Origin: Candidatus Latescibacterota bacterium | Lineage (GTDB): Bacteria; JAAXHH01 | Assembly: GCA_012270975.1 (NCBI GenBank) | Contig: JAAXHH010000013.1 | Coordinates: forward strand, 1-64,000 | DNA: 64,000 nt | Direction of reading: 5' to 3' | In this document: in pieces, positions 1 to 10,190 of the stretch | Numbering within the stretch: position 1 is the stretch's first letter | Layout of the letters: each line of letters begins with the position of its first letter | Notes under the pieces: model-generated | The model's database searches: none | What the model was told of the DNA's origin: nothing | Seen by the model: the letters and a program-made list of their open reading frames with translations, nothing else | Program-made: the position numbers and the translations under genes

Positions 1-2307
<2,307 letters not shown>

Positions 2308-2368
2308 AAGTCCGAGACGCGTGTCAGCCGTCTCAAGCGCCTGAATACAACCCCACCTGAAAGCCGTT

Positions 2369-3145
2369 CTATTCTTCCTCGGCGCCGATCTGGCCCAGGT
2401 CCAGGTCCAGTTCGTCGCGCCGCTGGTTCTTGGTGATCCTGCCGTCCTGTACCCACAGGATGCGGTCTGAAACGTCCAGCATCTTCAGATCGTGGGTCGC
2501 GGAAATGATCGTCACCTGTTTTTCCTGGTTCAGCTCCCGCAACAGCTCGATGATTTCCCGCCCGGTCTTCCGATCCAGGTTGCCCGTGGGTTCGTCCGCG
2601 AGGACGATGGCCGGGTCGTTGGCCAGCGCGCGGGCCACGGCGACGCGCTGCTGCTGCCCGCCGGACAGCTCCAGCGGCTTGTGCTGGACACGCTCCCCGA
2701 GTCCCACCAGCGTCAGCAGGTCGACGCCCTTGTCGATGGCCTCGTCCGTCGCCAGGCCGGCGAAAATCATGGGCAGGGTGACGTTTTCCAGCGCGGTCAT
2801 GACGGGAATCAGGTTGAAGGTCTGAAAGATGTAGCCGATCTTGCGGCACCGCAGCCAGGCCAGTTCATAGGCGTCCAGTTGGGCGACGTCGACCTCGTCG
2901 ATATAGACCTTGCCCTCCGTGGGCTTGTCCAGCGCGCCGATCATGTTGAACAGGGTGGACTTGCCCGAGCCCGACGGGCCCATGATGGAGATGTACTCCC
3001 CGCGCTGGACCTCCATGTCGATGCCCTTGAGGGCCTCCAGGGAAAGCTTGCCCATCTGGTACACCCTCTTGACCCCGCGCGTGCGGACGATATTCTGCGT
3101 TTCGGTGTCCGGCGCGTCCATTACCGCGGTCTGTTCTTCTGTCAT
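2369..3145 (-). CDS. LolD/MacB-type ABC transporter ATP-binding protein
   Basis: A cytoplasmic ABC ATPase of the LolD/MacB/FtsE group that powers FtsX-type permeases. The 258 residues contain Walker A GPSGSGKS, the Q-loop in YIFQTFNLIPVMTALENV, signature LSGGQQQR, Walker B IVLADEPTGNLD and the switch His in SATHD. The spacing and the 'FNLIP' motif are typical of LolD-like subunits rather than importers. The ATG at 3145 is preceded by a short N-terminal extension (about 20 acidic residues) before the conserved region. It is the last gene of the chain pgsA > unknown > PqqD-like > FtsX-like, 68 bp after the permease. What it transports is not known. Lipoprotein or peptide export is possible, and the RRE-like neighbour makes a peptide substrate worth considering. 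Confidence 0.93.
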   Translation of the reverse strand: MTEEQTAVMDAPDTETQNIVRTRGVKRVYQMGKLSLEALKGIDMEVQRGEYISIMGPSGSGKSTLFNMIGALDKPTEGKVYIDEVDVAQLDAYELAWLRCRKIGYIFQTFNLIPVMTALENVTLPMIFAGLATDEAIDKGVDLLTLVGLGERVQHKPLELSGGQQQRVAVARALANDPAIVLADEPTGNLDRKTGREIIELLRELNQEKQVTIISATHDLKMLDVSDRILWVQDGRITKNQRRDELDLDLGQIGAEEE

Positions 3146-3213
3146 TTCCCGCCCCTTTCAGGTATCAGTTCGAATCCGTTCGATCCGGCGAGTGTTCCAG
3201 GTGTATTCCAATG

Positions 3214-3876
3214 TCAGACTTCCGTGCGCATGGCGTCGGCCGGCGGCATCTGGGATGCCCGGTACGCGGGATACAGCGCGCCGATGATGGCGAGACCCAG
3301 GCCGGCTCCGAGCGAGTACAGACCGCTTTGCGCCACGTCCAGCACGGGAAAGAGGACCAGGGGGTCCCATCCATAGGAGGTCATCATGGAAACCAGCATG
3401 AACAGGCAGCCGAGTATGACCCCGCCCAGCGAACCGACCAGTCCCTGGAAGGTGGACTCCAGCACAAACAGCTGGATGATGAACTTGTCCAGCGCCCCCA
3501 GGCATTTCATGGTCCCGATTTCCCGGTACCTTTCGGTCACCGACATCAGCATGGCGTTGGTGATTCCCACGACGCAAACCAGCAGGGAGAGCGAGACGAG
3601 CCACACCTGCTGCGTCGCCGAATCGCCGTCCGCGCCCTTCTGCTCCAGCAGCGCCCGGACCTGGGGGGAGCCGCCTTCAACGAGCGCTTCGTTGATGGCC
3701 GCGCTGGTCAGAATGGACATGAGAAACGCGATACCGAAAAAGATGCCTCCGATCGTGATCAGCGACCGCCAGAACCGGATCCTCAGGCTGCGGAAACTGA
3801 TCTCGATCGCCTTGGACAGGGGCAGAGATATCTGTTTCTCCGTCGTGCCGGCCGTCGCGACCGATTCCGTCGTCAT
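3214..3876 (-). CDS. Minimal FtsX-family ABC permease lacking the large periplasmic domain
   Basis: An inner-membrane permease that should pair with the adjacent LolD-like ATPase. The C-terminal half is a standard FtsX domain: a helix around W-L-V-S-L-S-L-L-V-C-V-V-G-I-T-N-A-M-L, the cytoplasmic coupling motif RYREIGTMKCLGA, then two more helices ending in GALYPAYRASQMPPADAMRTEV. The N-terminus has the usual FRSLRIRFWRSLITIGGI amphipathic entry and first helix. At 220 residues it is about half the length of LolC/LolE/MacB, because only about 35 residues separate the first and second helices where those proteins carry a 200-residue periplasmic domain. The start overlaps the PqqD-like stop by ATGA (3873-3876), implying translational coupling. 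The reading frame is intact, so this looks like a natural minimal form rather than a broken gene. Confidence 0.88.
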   Translation of the reverse strand: MTTESVATAGTTEKQISLPLSKAIEISFRSLRIRFWRSLITIGGIFFGIAFLMSILTSAAINEALVEGGSPQVRALLEQKGADGDSATQQVWLVSLSLLVCVVGITNAMLMSVTERYREIGTMKCLGALDKFIIQLFVLESTFQGLVGSLGGVILGCLFMLVSMMTSYGWDPLVLFPVLDVAQSGLYSLGAGLGLAIIGALYPAYRASQMPPADAMRTEV

Positions 3877-4268
3877 GCGTTCTTTTCTCCTTTTCTGTTT
3901 GCCACGGCCAGTCCGATCAGTCCCTTTTCCGTGAGTTGCTTCAAATACGTCAGCGTGGAGACTTCCGCTTCCTTGCGTTCCAGCTTGTATTCGTTCCGGA
4001 TCGTCGATATCACGTGGTCTACCGTGTTCTGTCCGTCACACAAACCCCAGAGGAACGAGCCGATCCGGTCCAGCACCACCGTCCGCCGGCTCGGTACGTA
4101 GAACACCCTGGACAGGGTATTGATCCACCAGGTTTTTCTCCGCGGGATGCCCAGCACGATTTCCCCGTCGGAGTTTTCTTCGCAGGTCAGTCTTGCATTG
4201 CGTACCGGCTTTGCGCGCAACAACTCCCTTCGAGGCAACGGGGGCGGTTTCTTTCTAAATAGCGACAT
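3873..4268 (-). CDS. PqqD-like (RiPP recognition element fold) protein
   Basis: A PqqD-family protein of about 131 residues. PqqD and other RRE domains bind leader peptides and present them to modifying enzymes. The diagnostic part is the winged-helix stretch with S-R-R-T-V-V-L-D-R-I-G-S-F-L-W, C-D-G-Q-N-T-V-D-H-V-I-S-T-I, and the closing T-L-T-Y-L-K-Q-L-T-E-K-G-L-I-G. I chose the ATG at 4268 (M-S-L-F-R-K-K) because homology begins close to it. An upstream ATG at 4316 would add 16 residues that look unrelated. It ends in an ATGA overlap with the FtsX-like permease. No radical-SAM enzyme or obvious precursor peptide is visible nearby, so a RiPP role is only an inference. The family also includes proteins of unrelated, unknown function. 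Confidence 0.75.
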   Translation of the reverse strand: MSLFRKKPPPLPRRELLRAKPVRNARLTCEENSDGEIVLGIPRRKTWWINTLSRVFYVPSRRTVVLDRIGSFLWGLCDGQNTVDHVISTIRNEYKLERKEAEVSTLTYLKQLTEKGLIGLAVANRKGEKNA

Positions 4269-4325
4269 GGTTTCGACCCGTGGGAAAGGTGCCGGCCATG
4301 GACAACATGTACTCATCCCGTAAGA

Positions 4326-5270
4326 TCAGTGGCAAGTCACCGTACCGGCTATCTCGTCCAGGAAGTCGGGCCGGTGCGTCTCTCCCAGGTGTCGAAGTAC
4401 GTAAAGCCTATTGCCATCGATACAATGCCAGCCGCGACAACTCAATGGTTTTTTGCGCGGACGCCGCCAGGGCAGCCACGCCATCCGGCTGTGAACCGTC
4501 TCCGGATCCACGCCCTCGCCCGTCCCGCGGATGCCCGGATGGCCGTAAGCGGAAGCGGGGCTGTCGACCCAGTCGGCTATCTCGTTTCCGTAGGTATCCT
4601 GGAACCACTCCGGGAACGTCCGGTTCTCGAGATGCATTTCGGCAAGGCTCGTCCTTACCAGTTCCAATCTGGCGCCGCCGCACTCAAATGTCAACTCGAT
4701 CCGTCCCGTCAGAAAGGCGTGTTTCTTCAGGACGCAGTCGGACGGCAGCTCGAGTTTCAGTCCGTACACGGCCCAGACGGCGGTGTCGCCCCGTGCGTGG
4801 TCGTCCAGGGTGTTCAGGAGCCTCGACGCCTGGGTCATGATGGATTCGCCCCCGCGTCCGAGGACCTGGGCAAAGACCGTACGCCCGCAGGTTTCGCACA
4901 TCCACAGGCAACCATAGGCCTGCAGGGGGTCGCGTCCTTCCGTCCGCCAGTGGAACCCTTCTACCGTTCTGTCCGCCAGCACGGACTCGTCCTTGACGAG
5001 CCCCAGGTCCCGCCGGACCTTTACGGTCGCCGCCTTCTTACCGCCCTTACCGGACAGACTCTTGAGATACCGCGCCACCACCTGGTCGACGGGTTCCCGG
5101 CCCCGGGTGCGCTCCCATCTCAGTTCGAAACGGGGCATTTCCGTATCGTCGAGCCGAAGGTAGCCCGCTGAATAATCTCCCGTTACCGCGCCGATACTCC
5201 AGTCTTCGGGCCGCTCGAACGACAGGTGATGCCAGCCGGTGACCGCCCATTTCGAAGTGCCCCGATTCAT
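4326..5270 (-). CDS. Conserved-looking hypothetical protein, cysteine-containing, coupled to pgsA
   Basis: I do not recognise this 314-residue soluble protein. It has no signal peptide or membrane helix. A C-E-T-C-G-R-T motif near residue 125 suggests a possible metal or redox site, and further Cys residues are scattered in the second half (D-C-V-L, F-E-C-G-G, S-C-R-G-W-H-C). It is rich in Trp, and two copies of a pattern resembling 'W-x-H/Y-L-x-F/L-E' suggest a possible repeated beta-fold. The start is the ATG at 5270, which overlaps the pgsA stop as ATGA. Longer versions reaching 5699 would only be a shadow of pgsA. It is followed closely by the PqqD-like gene, so it may belong functionally to the PqqD-FtsX-ATPase set rather than to lipid synthesis. 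Confidence 0.75.
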   Translation of the reverse strand: MNRGTSKWAVTGWHHLSFERPEDWSIGAVTGDYSAGYLRLDDTEMPRFELRWERTRGREPVDQVVARYLKSLSGKGGKKAATVKVRRDLGLVKDESVLADRTVEGFHWRTEGRDPLQAYGCLWMCETCGRTVFAQVLGRGGESIMTQASRLLNTLDDHARGDTAVWAVYGLKLELPSDCVLKKHAFLTGRIELTFECGGARLELVRTSLAEMHLENRTFPEWFQDTYGNEIADWVDSPASAYGHPGIRGTGEGVDPETVHSRMAWLPWRRPRKKPLSCRGWHCIDGNRLYVLRHLGETHRPDFLDEIAGTVTCH

Positions 5271-5989
5271 GTAAGCGTACTTTCCCGCCGTGTTTCGCTG
5301 TGATCCATTGCTCCGGTGGCTCCGGGAACGTCCATGATCTCCGGACTGCCCGCCCGGGTCCGAACCAGCCGCGCGAAGCCCAGGACGTAATGAAAGCCCG
5401 ATCCGACGACGCAGCAGAGCGCCGCCCACAGCGCCCACGACCCATAGGGCTGCAGGTCCACCGCGTAGAGGAAAAGCGCGCCGCCCATGACCAGGGTGGT
5501 CAGTTTGCCGATCCGGTCGGCCGGCAGGACCACGTTGCCGGGCCTGAGATAAAGATACACGCCGGCTCCCAGTATAGCCAGGTCGCGGGCGATGACCAGC
5601 GCGGCCGCCCAAAGGGGGAAATCCCGAAACAGCACCAGGAAGACCGCCAGGCTGCCGACCAGGATCTTGTCGGCCAGCGGGTCGAGGACGAGCCCCCATT
5701 TGCTTTCCCAGCGGAACCGGCGCGCCAGGTAGCCGTCGGCCGCGTCCGTCAGAAAGGCCCAGCCGATGAGCGCGTAGAGACCCAACTGCGCATCCCGGGC
5801 GAACCCCCAGTATATGAACGGCACGGCGGCTATCCGCGACAGGGACAGGAGATTGGGCGGAGACCAGAACCCGCCTGTTCTTCCGGCCCGCCTGGCCCGC
5901 CTGGCCCGCGTAGCCCGCCCGGTCTCCCTGTTCCGTCCGTTCTGTGCGTCCTGCGCGTCCCGCCCGGCCCCCTCGGTATCCGGACTCAT
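5267..5989 (-). CDS. pgsA: CDP-alcohol phosphatidyltransferase, probably phosphatidylglycerophosphate synthase
   Basis: An integral membrane enzyme of the CDP-alcohol phosphotransferase family. It most likely transfers phosphatidyl from CDP-diacylglycerol to glycerol-3-phosphate in phosphatidylglycerol synthesis. The signature is present as D-A-A-D-G-Y-L-A-R-R, then G-L-V-L-D-P-L-A-D-K, with all four catalytic/metal Asp residues. The conserved fold starts at N-L-L-S-L-S-R-I about 45 residues in. The preceding segment is an unusual 3-residue periodic, Arg/Asp-rich tail (DAQ DAQ NGR NRE TGR ATR ARR) encoded by degenerate 9-bp repeats. The only ATG is at 5989, before this tail. Substrate choice (glycerol-P versus serine or inositol) cannot be proven from sequence, but the length and order fit PgsA. 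It is coupled by ATGA to the next gene. Confidence 0.87.
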   Translation of the reverse strand: MSPDTEGAGRDAQDAQNGRNRETGRATRARRARRAGRTGGFWSPPNLLSLSRIAAVPFIYWGFARDAQLGLYALIGWAFLTDAADGYLARRFRWESKWGLVLDPLADKILVGSLAVFLVLFRDFPLWAAALVIARDLAILGAGVYLYLRPGNVVLPADRIGKLTTLVMGGALFLYAVDLQPYGSWALWAALCCVVGSGFHYVLGFARLVRTRAGSPEIMDVPGATGAMDHSETRRESTLT

Positions 5990-6008
5990 GTCGCCGTCCT
6001 TCTCGGCC

Positions 6009-7718
6009 TCACACGGCCGCCGTGCGCCGAAGCATCTCGCGGGCGTGCGAGAGGGCCATGGCGTCCACCGTCTCTCCGGCCAGCATGCGCGCGATCTCCC
6101 GGATCCTGCCGTCCTCGTCCAGGTGATCGACGAGCGTGACCGACCTTCCGCGGGCCGACTGCTTGTGCACGGTAAAATGCGTACGGCCCCAGCAGGCCAC
6201 CTGGTGAAGATGGGTGATGCACAGCACCTGGTGGTCCCTGGACACCAGCTTCAGGCGGTGCCCGACCGATTCGGCGATGCGCCCGCCGATGCCGATGTCC
6301 AGTTCGTCGAAGACCAGCGTCGGCATGCGGTCCGATTCGGCCAGGATCACCTTCAGGGCCAGCATGACCCGGGAAATCTCCCCGCCGGACGCGATGCTCA
6401 CCAGCGGCTTGAGCGCCTCTCCGGTATTGGGCGATATCAGGAATTCGATCCGGTCCATCCCGTGGGCGTCCACGTGAAAGCGGCGCCCGTCGATGCTCAG
6501 GGGGCCGTCATCGGAGTCCTGCCAGTCGATCCTGACCTGGAATCCTGTCTTCCCCATGCCCAGTTCCGCCAGTTCCGCCACTACCCTGCCTTCCAGTTTG
6601 CGCGCTACCTGCTTTCGCCGGACCGACAAGGCCTTCGCCCGCTCGGTCAGTTCCCGGCGGGCCTCTTCCACTTCCGCATGCAGCCGGTCCCTCCGTTGAT
6701 CGACCGTATCCATCCGGTCCAGTTCTCCGGCGATCCGGTCGCGGTAGGCCACGACATCCGCAATCGTGGCGCCGTATTTGCGTTTGAGACGCCCGACGAG
6801 GTCCAGGCGGTCCAGCACTTCTTCCAGGCGTGCCGGGTCGTACTCCACACGGTCGCGGTAACGCCGGAGTAAATCGGCGCAGTCGTCGAGCTGGTAGCGC
6901 GCGTTCCGAACGCCACCGAGGGCTTCCCCGAGCGTGGGGTCGATACGCTCCGCGTCCTCGAGCGTGCGGATGACCCGGACCAGTCCGTCGACCGCCGCGC
7001 CCTCTCCTTCGGCGAGCGCTTCCAATGCGTCCGAGGCGACCCGGATCAGTTGCTCCGCGTTTTCAAGGACGGACCGCTCCCTTTCCAGTTCCTCGTCTTC
7101 GCCCGGGGTCAGTTCCGCCTGGTCGAGTTCGTCCAGCTGAAATCGGTAAAGGTCCTCCCGCTCCCGGGTGGCGGCGAGTTCATCTTCCAGCCGCCGCAGG
7201 GCGTCCGACCGCTCCGTGAAACGGCGATAGGCTTCGGCGACCCGTTGCTTCGGTTCTCCGGCGTCCTCGAAACCGTCCAGAAAGTCCTGGTGCGTCCGCG
7301 GATTCAGAAGCGATTGGTGATCGTGCTGTCCGTGCAGGTCCACCAGCAGGACGCCCAGGCTCTTGAGGACGGAAACGGGGACCAGGCAGCCGTTGACCGT
7401 GCACCGGTTGCGGCCGTCGCGGCTGACCTCCCGCCGGATGATCAGCGTACCCTCTTCCATGTCCACGCCGGCTTCCGACAACAGGGCCTGCACCTGCGCG
7501 TCCCGCATTCCTTCGAACAACCCTTCGATTGTCGCGGTCCGGGCGCCACCGCGTATGGCCTCCGACGTGGCCCGATCGCCGAGTATGAGTCCCAGCGCGC
7601 CGATCAGGATGGACTTTCCGGATCCGGTTTCCCCCGTGAGCACGTTCAATCCGGGGGTGAATTCGATGTCCACCTCGTCGAGCAGCGCGTAGTTTCTTAC
7701 CCTCAGGTTCGCGAGCAT
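6009..7718 (-). CDS. recN: DNA repair ATPase RecN
   Basis: RecN is an SMC-like cytoplasmic ATPase that acts early at double-strand breaks and promotes recombination with RecA. The 569 residues show N-terminal L-R-V-R-N-Y-A-L-L-D-E-V and Walker A GETGSGKS near residue 35, a long central coiled coil, the signature L-V-S-I-A-S-G-G-E-I-S-R, Walker B T-L-V-F-D-E-L-D-I-G-I-G-G, and the C-terminal 'Q-V-L-C-I-T-H-L-H-Q-V-A' segment. I use the ATG at 7718 (MLANLRVRNYALLDEV). The ATG nine codons further out adds unrelated residues. It ends a minus-strand run with nadK and the polyprenyl synthase, a grouping (isoprenoid synthase-nadK-recN) common in bacteria. The spacer to nadK carries degenerate 9-bp repeats. 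Confidence 0.96.
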   Translation of the reverse strand: MLANLRVRNYALLDEVDIEFTPGLNVLTGETGSGKSILIGALGLILGDRATSEAIRGGARTATIEGLFEGMRDAQVQALLSEAGVDMEEGTLIIRREVSRDGRNRCTVNGCLVPVSVLKSLGVLLVDLHGQHDHQSLLNPRTHQDFLDGFEDAGEPKQRVAEAYRRFTERSDALRRLEDELAATREREDLYRFQLDELDQAELTPGEDEELERERSVLENAEQLIRVASDALEALAEGEGAAVDGLVRVIRTLEDAERIDPTLGEALGGVRNARYQLDDCADLLRRYRDRVEYDPARLEEVLDRLDLVGRLKRKYGATIADVVAYRDRIAGELDRMDTVDQRRDRLHAEVEEARRELTERAKALSVRRKQVARKLEGRVVAELAELGMGKTGFQVRIDWQDSDDGPLSIDGRRFHVDAHGMDRIEFLISPNTGEALKPLVSIASGGEISRVMLALKVILAESDRMPTLVFDELDIGIGGRIAESVGHRLKLVSRDHQVLCITHLHQVACWGRTHFTVHKQSARGRSVTLVDHLDEDGRIREIARMLAGETVDAMALSHAREMLRRTAAV

Positions 7719-7791
7719 AGGCCACAACGGGAATTGCGGGACCACACGGACCGGCCGGACCAGACGGGCGAACTGTATCCCTCCGGCTGAT

Positions 7792-8679
7792 TCAGCGTTC
7801 GCCCCATTTCAGCTTCGTACGCAGGACATCGTAAAAAGATCGATCCGTGAACCGGATCAGGTTTATGGCGTGGTTCGCCCGGCAAAGCTCCACGGTGGCG
7901 CCCGGCTGTATGATCACGTTTTGCTGACCGTCCACCGTGAGCAGGAGATCCGGATGGTCGGCCCGGACTTCGATTCGAATGCGGTCCCGCGCGGCGAGCA
8001 CCATGGCCCGGTTGGACAGGGTGTGCGGACAGATGGGCGATACGACGATCGCTTCCATGTCCGGCGCGAGGATCGGCCCTCCAGCCGCCAGCGAATAGGC
8101 CGTGGAGCCGGTCGGGGTCGAGACGATCAGACCGTCCGCCACGACGTCATTGACGTATTCGTCGTTGATGTAGATGCCCAGTTCGATGACCCGGCAGATC
8201 GAACCCTTGTCGATCACGATATCGTTCAGCGCCGAAAACACCTCGCCGGCGTCCGCGTCCCCCGCGGCTCCGTTTTCTGTCCTTCCCTGCAGGACCAGTC
8301 TCCTGTCCAGCGAGTATTTCTCCTCGAACACCAGTTCAAGGGCATCGCCCAGTTCGTCGGGCGTCGTCTGCATCATGAAACCGAGCTTTCCCGAGTTGAC
8401 CCCGAGAATAGGTATGCCGGAAGCGCCCACCAGGCGCGCGGTCTTGAGCAGCGTGCCGTCCCCCCCGATGGCAATGACCCAGTCCGCCTCCGCCACGACG
8501 CGGTCGTCGGAATCGACGATCACGCATTCCCGGCGGGACGCGTCGTCACTGACCATGGCCGCCAGGTCGGCCGAAAGCGATGGTTTCCCGGACCGTGACG
8601 AGAGAATCCGGACGAGTTCCGGTATCAGGCGGCGGACCACGGGACGGGCGGGGTTGGCGATGATGCCGACGCGATGCAT
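7792..8679 (-). CDS. nadK: NAD kinase
   Basis: A cytosolic NAD kinase that phosphorylates NAD+ to NADP+ using ATP or polyphosphate. The 295 residues contain the family's GGDGT motif (A-I-G-G-D-G-T-L-L-K-T-A), the G-V-N-S-G-K-L-G-F substrate loop, the N-E/N-D region in F-S-A-L-N-D-I-V-I, and the T-P-T-G-S-T-A-Y-S-L-A-A-G-G-P motif. The length is normal. The ATG overlaps the polyprenyl synthase stop as TGATG, indicating translational coupling. An N-terminal A-N-P-x-R-P replaces the more usual N-x-x-K, which is a normal variation. Nothing suggests loss of activity. Confidence 0.96.
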   Translation of the reverse strand: MHRVGIIANPARPVVRRLIPELVRILSSRSGKPSLSADLAAMVSDDASRRECVIVDSDDRVVAEADWVIAIGGDGTLLKTARLVGASGIPILGVNSGKLGFMMQTTPDELGDALELVFEEKYSLDRRLVLQGRTENGAAGDADAGEVFSALNDIVIDKGSICRVIELGIYINDEYVNDVVADGLIVSTPTGSTAYSLAAGGPILAPDMEAIVVSPICPHTLSNRAMVLAARDRIRIEVRADHPDLLLTVDGQQNVIIQPGATVELCRANHAINLIRFTDRSFYDVLRTKLKWGER

Positions 8680-9776
8680 CAGAAGGACCTTCCGATCAGG
8701 AATTCCGCCCAGTTGACCAGGTACACCTTATAAGAAGAGTCGGGAATCGCATCGAGCTCTCGAATGGCGCCGGCCACGCGTCGTTCCATGAGCGTCCGGG
8801 CGTAGTCGAGACCGCCGCGGGCCAGGATGAGGTCGCGTACCTCGGCGATCTGTTCATCGGTGGCTTCCGGTTTCCCCACCACATCGAGCAGGAACCGCCT
8901 TTCGGCGGCCGAAGCTTTGTGGTACGTGTGCACGAGCAACAGCGTGCGCTTCCCTTCCCGCAGGTCGGAGCACACCGGCTTTCCCAGGGTCGCCTCGTCG
9001 GCCGTAAGACCCAGTATGTCGTCCTGCAGCTGGAAGGCCACGCCGCATTCTCCGGTAAATGATGAAATCGCCCGTACCAGGGGATGGGTCCGGTCCGGCG
9101 TGTTCAGGCCGATCATTGCGCCGGCTGCGCCCGCGAAGGCGTAAAGGGCGCCGGTTTTTCGCCAGAACATATCGAGCACGGTCGCTTCGTCCAGGCTGTC
9201 CATGGGGGCCTTGGCGTACTGGATGTCCAGCGCCTGGCCGCCTACGAGCGCCAGCAGGACCTCCGTCTCCAGGTAGCGGATCAGCTCGATCACCATCTCG
9301 CCGTTGTCCGCATCGGCGTCGTACAGTTCAGACAAGAGCGCGGTCGCCCACCCGTGCTGCACTTCGCCCGTCATGATTCCGATGGACAGGCCGTAATGGG
9401 CGGCTTCCTTTTCGTCGAAGGCCTCCGTGGCCAGCGCCCGTCTCCGAAAGGACTCGTGGACGGTTGGCGCGCCGCGCCGCAACGCGTCCCGGTCCATGAT
9501 GTCGTCATGAACGATGGTCCAGGTGTGGAACAGTTCCACGGCGACCGCCGCGGGCGTCGCGGCCTGTTCCTCGCCGCCCACGGCGCCGCAGGAGAAGTAG
9601 AGAACGCAGGGTCGAAGGACCTTGCCGGATGCCTTCAGGTAGCTGAACACCCCGTCGTGTATGTCCTCCGGAACGAAAAGCACTTTCCGGCGGTCCTGTT
9701 CCAGGTACGCGCGCACCCATTCCTTGCGCTCGGCCAGCGCCGCGAGGAAGGCCTGCTTTTCGAGGGTATCTGTCAT
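8679..9776 (-). CDS. Polyprenyl synthetase (trans-isoprenyl diphosphate synthase)
   Basis: A class I isoprenyl diphosphate synthase that condenses isopentenyl diphosphate with allylic diphosphates. The first Asp-rich motif is H-D-D-I-M-D-R-D with the following R-R-G, and the second is F-Q-L-Q-D-D-I-L-G, the full Mg2+-binding pair. About 365 residues is typical of long-chain synthases (IspB/HepT-like) and somewhat long for farnesyl synthase. Chain length cannot be read confidently from sequence. The ATG at 9776 (M-T-D-T-L-E-K) fits the family start better than the one three codons upstream. It lies 5' of nadK and overlaps it by one base, and sits 3' of xseB in the same direction. Products could feed undecaprenyl phosphate or quinone side chains. 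Confidence 0.93.
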   Translation of the reverse strand: MTDTLEKQAFLAALAERKEWVRAYLEQDRRKVLFVPEDIHDGVFSYLKASGKVLRPCVLYFSCGAVGGEEQAATPAAVAVELFHTWTIVHDDIMDRDALRRGAPTVHESFRRRALATEAFDEKEAAHYGLSIGIMTGEVQHGWATALLSELYDADADNGEMVIELIRYLETEVLLALVGGQALDIQYAKAPMDSLDEATVLDMFWRKTGALYAFAGAAGAMIGLNTPDRTHPLVRAISSFTGECGVAFQLQDDILGLTADEATLGKPVCSDLREGKRTLLLVHTYHKASAAERRFLLDVVGKPEATDEQIAEVRDLILARGGLDYARTLMERRVAGAIRELDAIPDSSYKVYLVNWAEFLIGRSF

Positions 9777-9906
9777 TTGCCACACCAGGTATACCGATCC
9801 CCGCCGGCGCGTCGCGCGTCATGGGCGGCAGGTGGATCGCGATAGTACGTTCCCGCGTGAACGGAAAGCCGAAACACCGGGAAGGCTCACGGGAAGCGAG
9901 CCGGTT

Positions 9907-10182
9907 TCAGAAGGACAGGTCGTCGCTCTCCTCGGCCGGTTTTTCCGGTTCGAGGGGCTCGATGACAAACCGGCCGTTCTCCACCCGGACCAGCTTTCGC
10001 ACGTGTTCGTCCGCCGCATTCAGCTGGCGCGTGCAGACCCGGGAGAGTTCGATGCCTTCCTGGAACAGGGCCAGCGACTCGTCCAGCGGTAGGTCGCCCT
10101 GCTCCATGCGCTCCACGATGTGCTCCAGGCGCTTCAGCGCCTCCTCGAAGGTCGGTCCTTCCTTTTCATTCATCCTGGGCAT
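9907..10182 (-). CDS. xseB: Exodeoxyribonuclease VII small subunit
   Basis: The small subunit of exonuclease VII, which binds the large subunit coiled coil in multiple copies and is needed for degradation of single-stranded DNA. The 91 residues show F-E-E-A-L-K-R-L-E-H-I-V-E-R-M-E-Q-G and the following L-P-L-D-E-S-L-A-L-F-Q-E-G-I-E-L, the Pfam XseB core. The acidic/hydrophobic C-terminal tail is not conserved. The start could be the ATG at 10182 or the one three codons in (10173); neither has a strong Shine-Dalgarno. The gene begins 8 bp after the xseA stop, so the two are co-transcribed. Confidence 0.94.
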   Translation of the reverse strand: MPRMNEKEGPTFEEALKRLEHIVERMEQGDLPLDESLALFQEGIELSRVCTRQLNAADEHVRKLVRVENGRFVIEPLEPEKPAEESDDLSF

Positions 10183-10190
10183 CCATGGGT

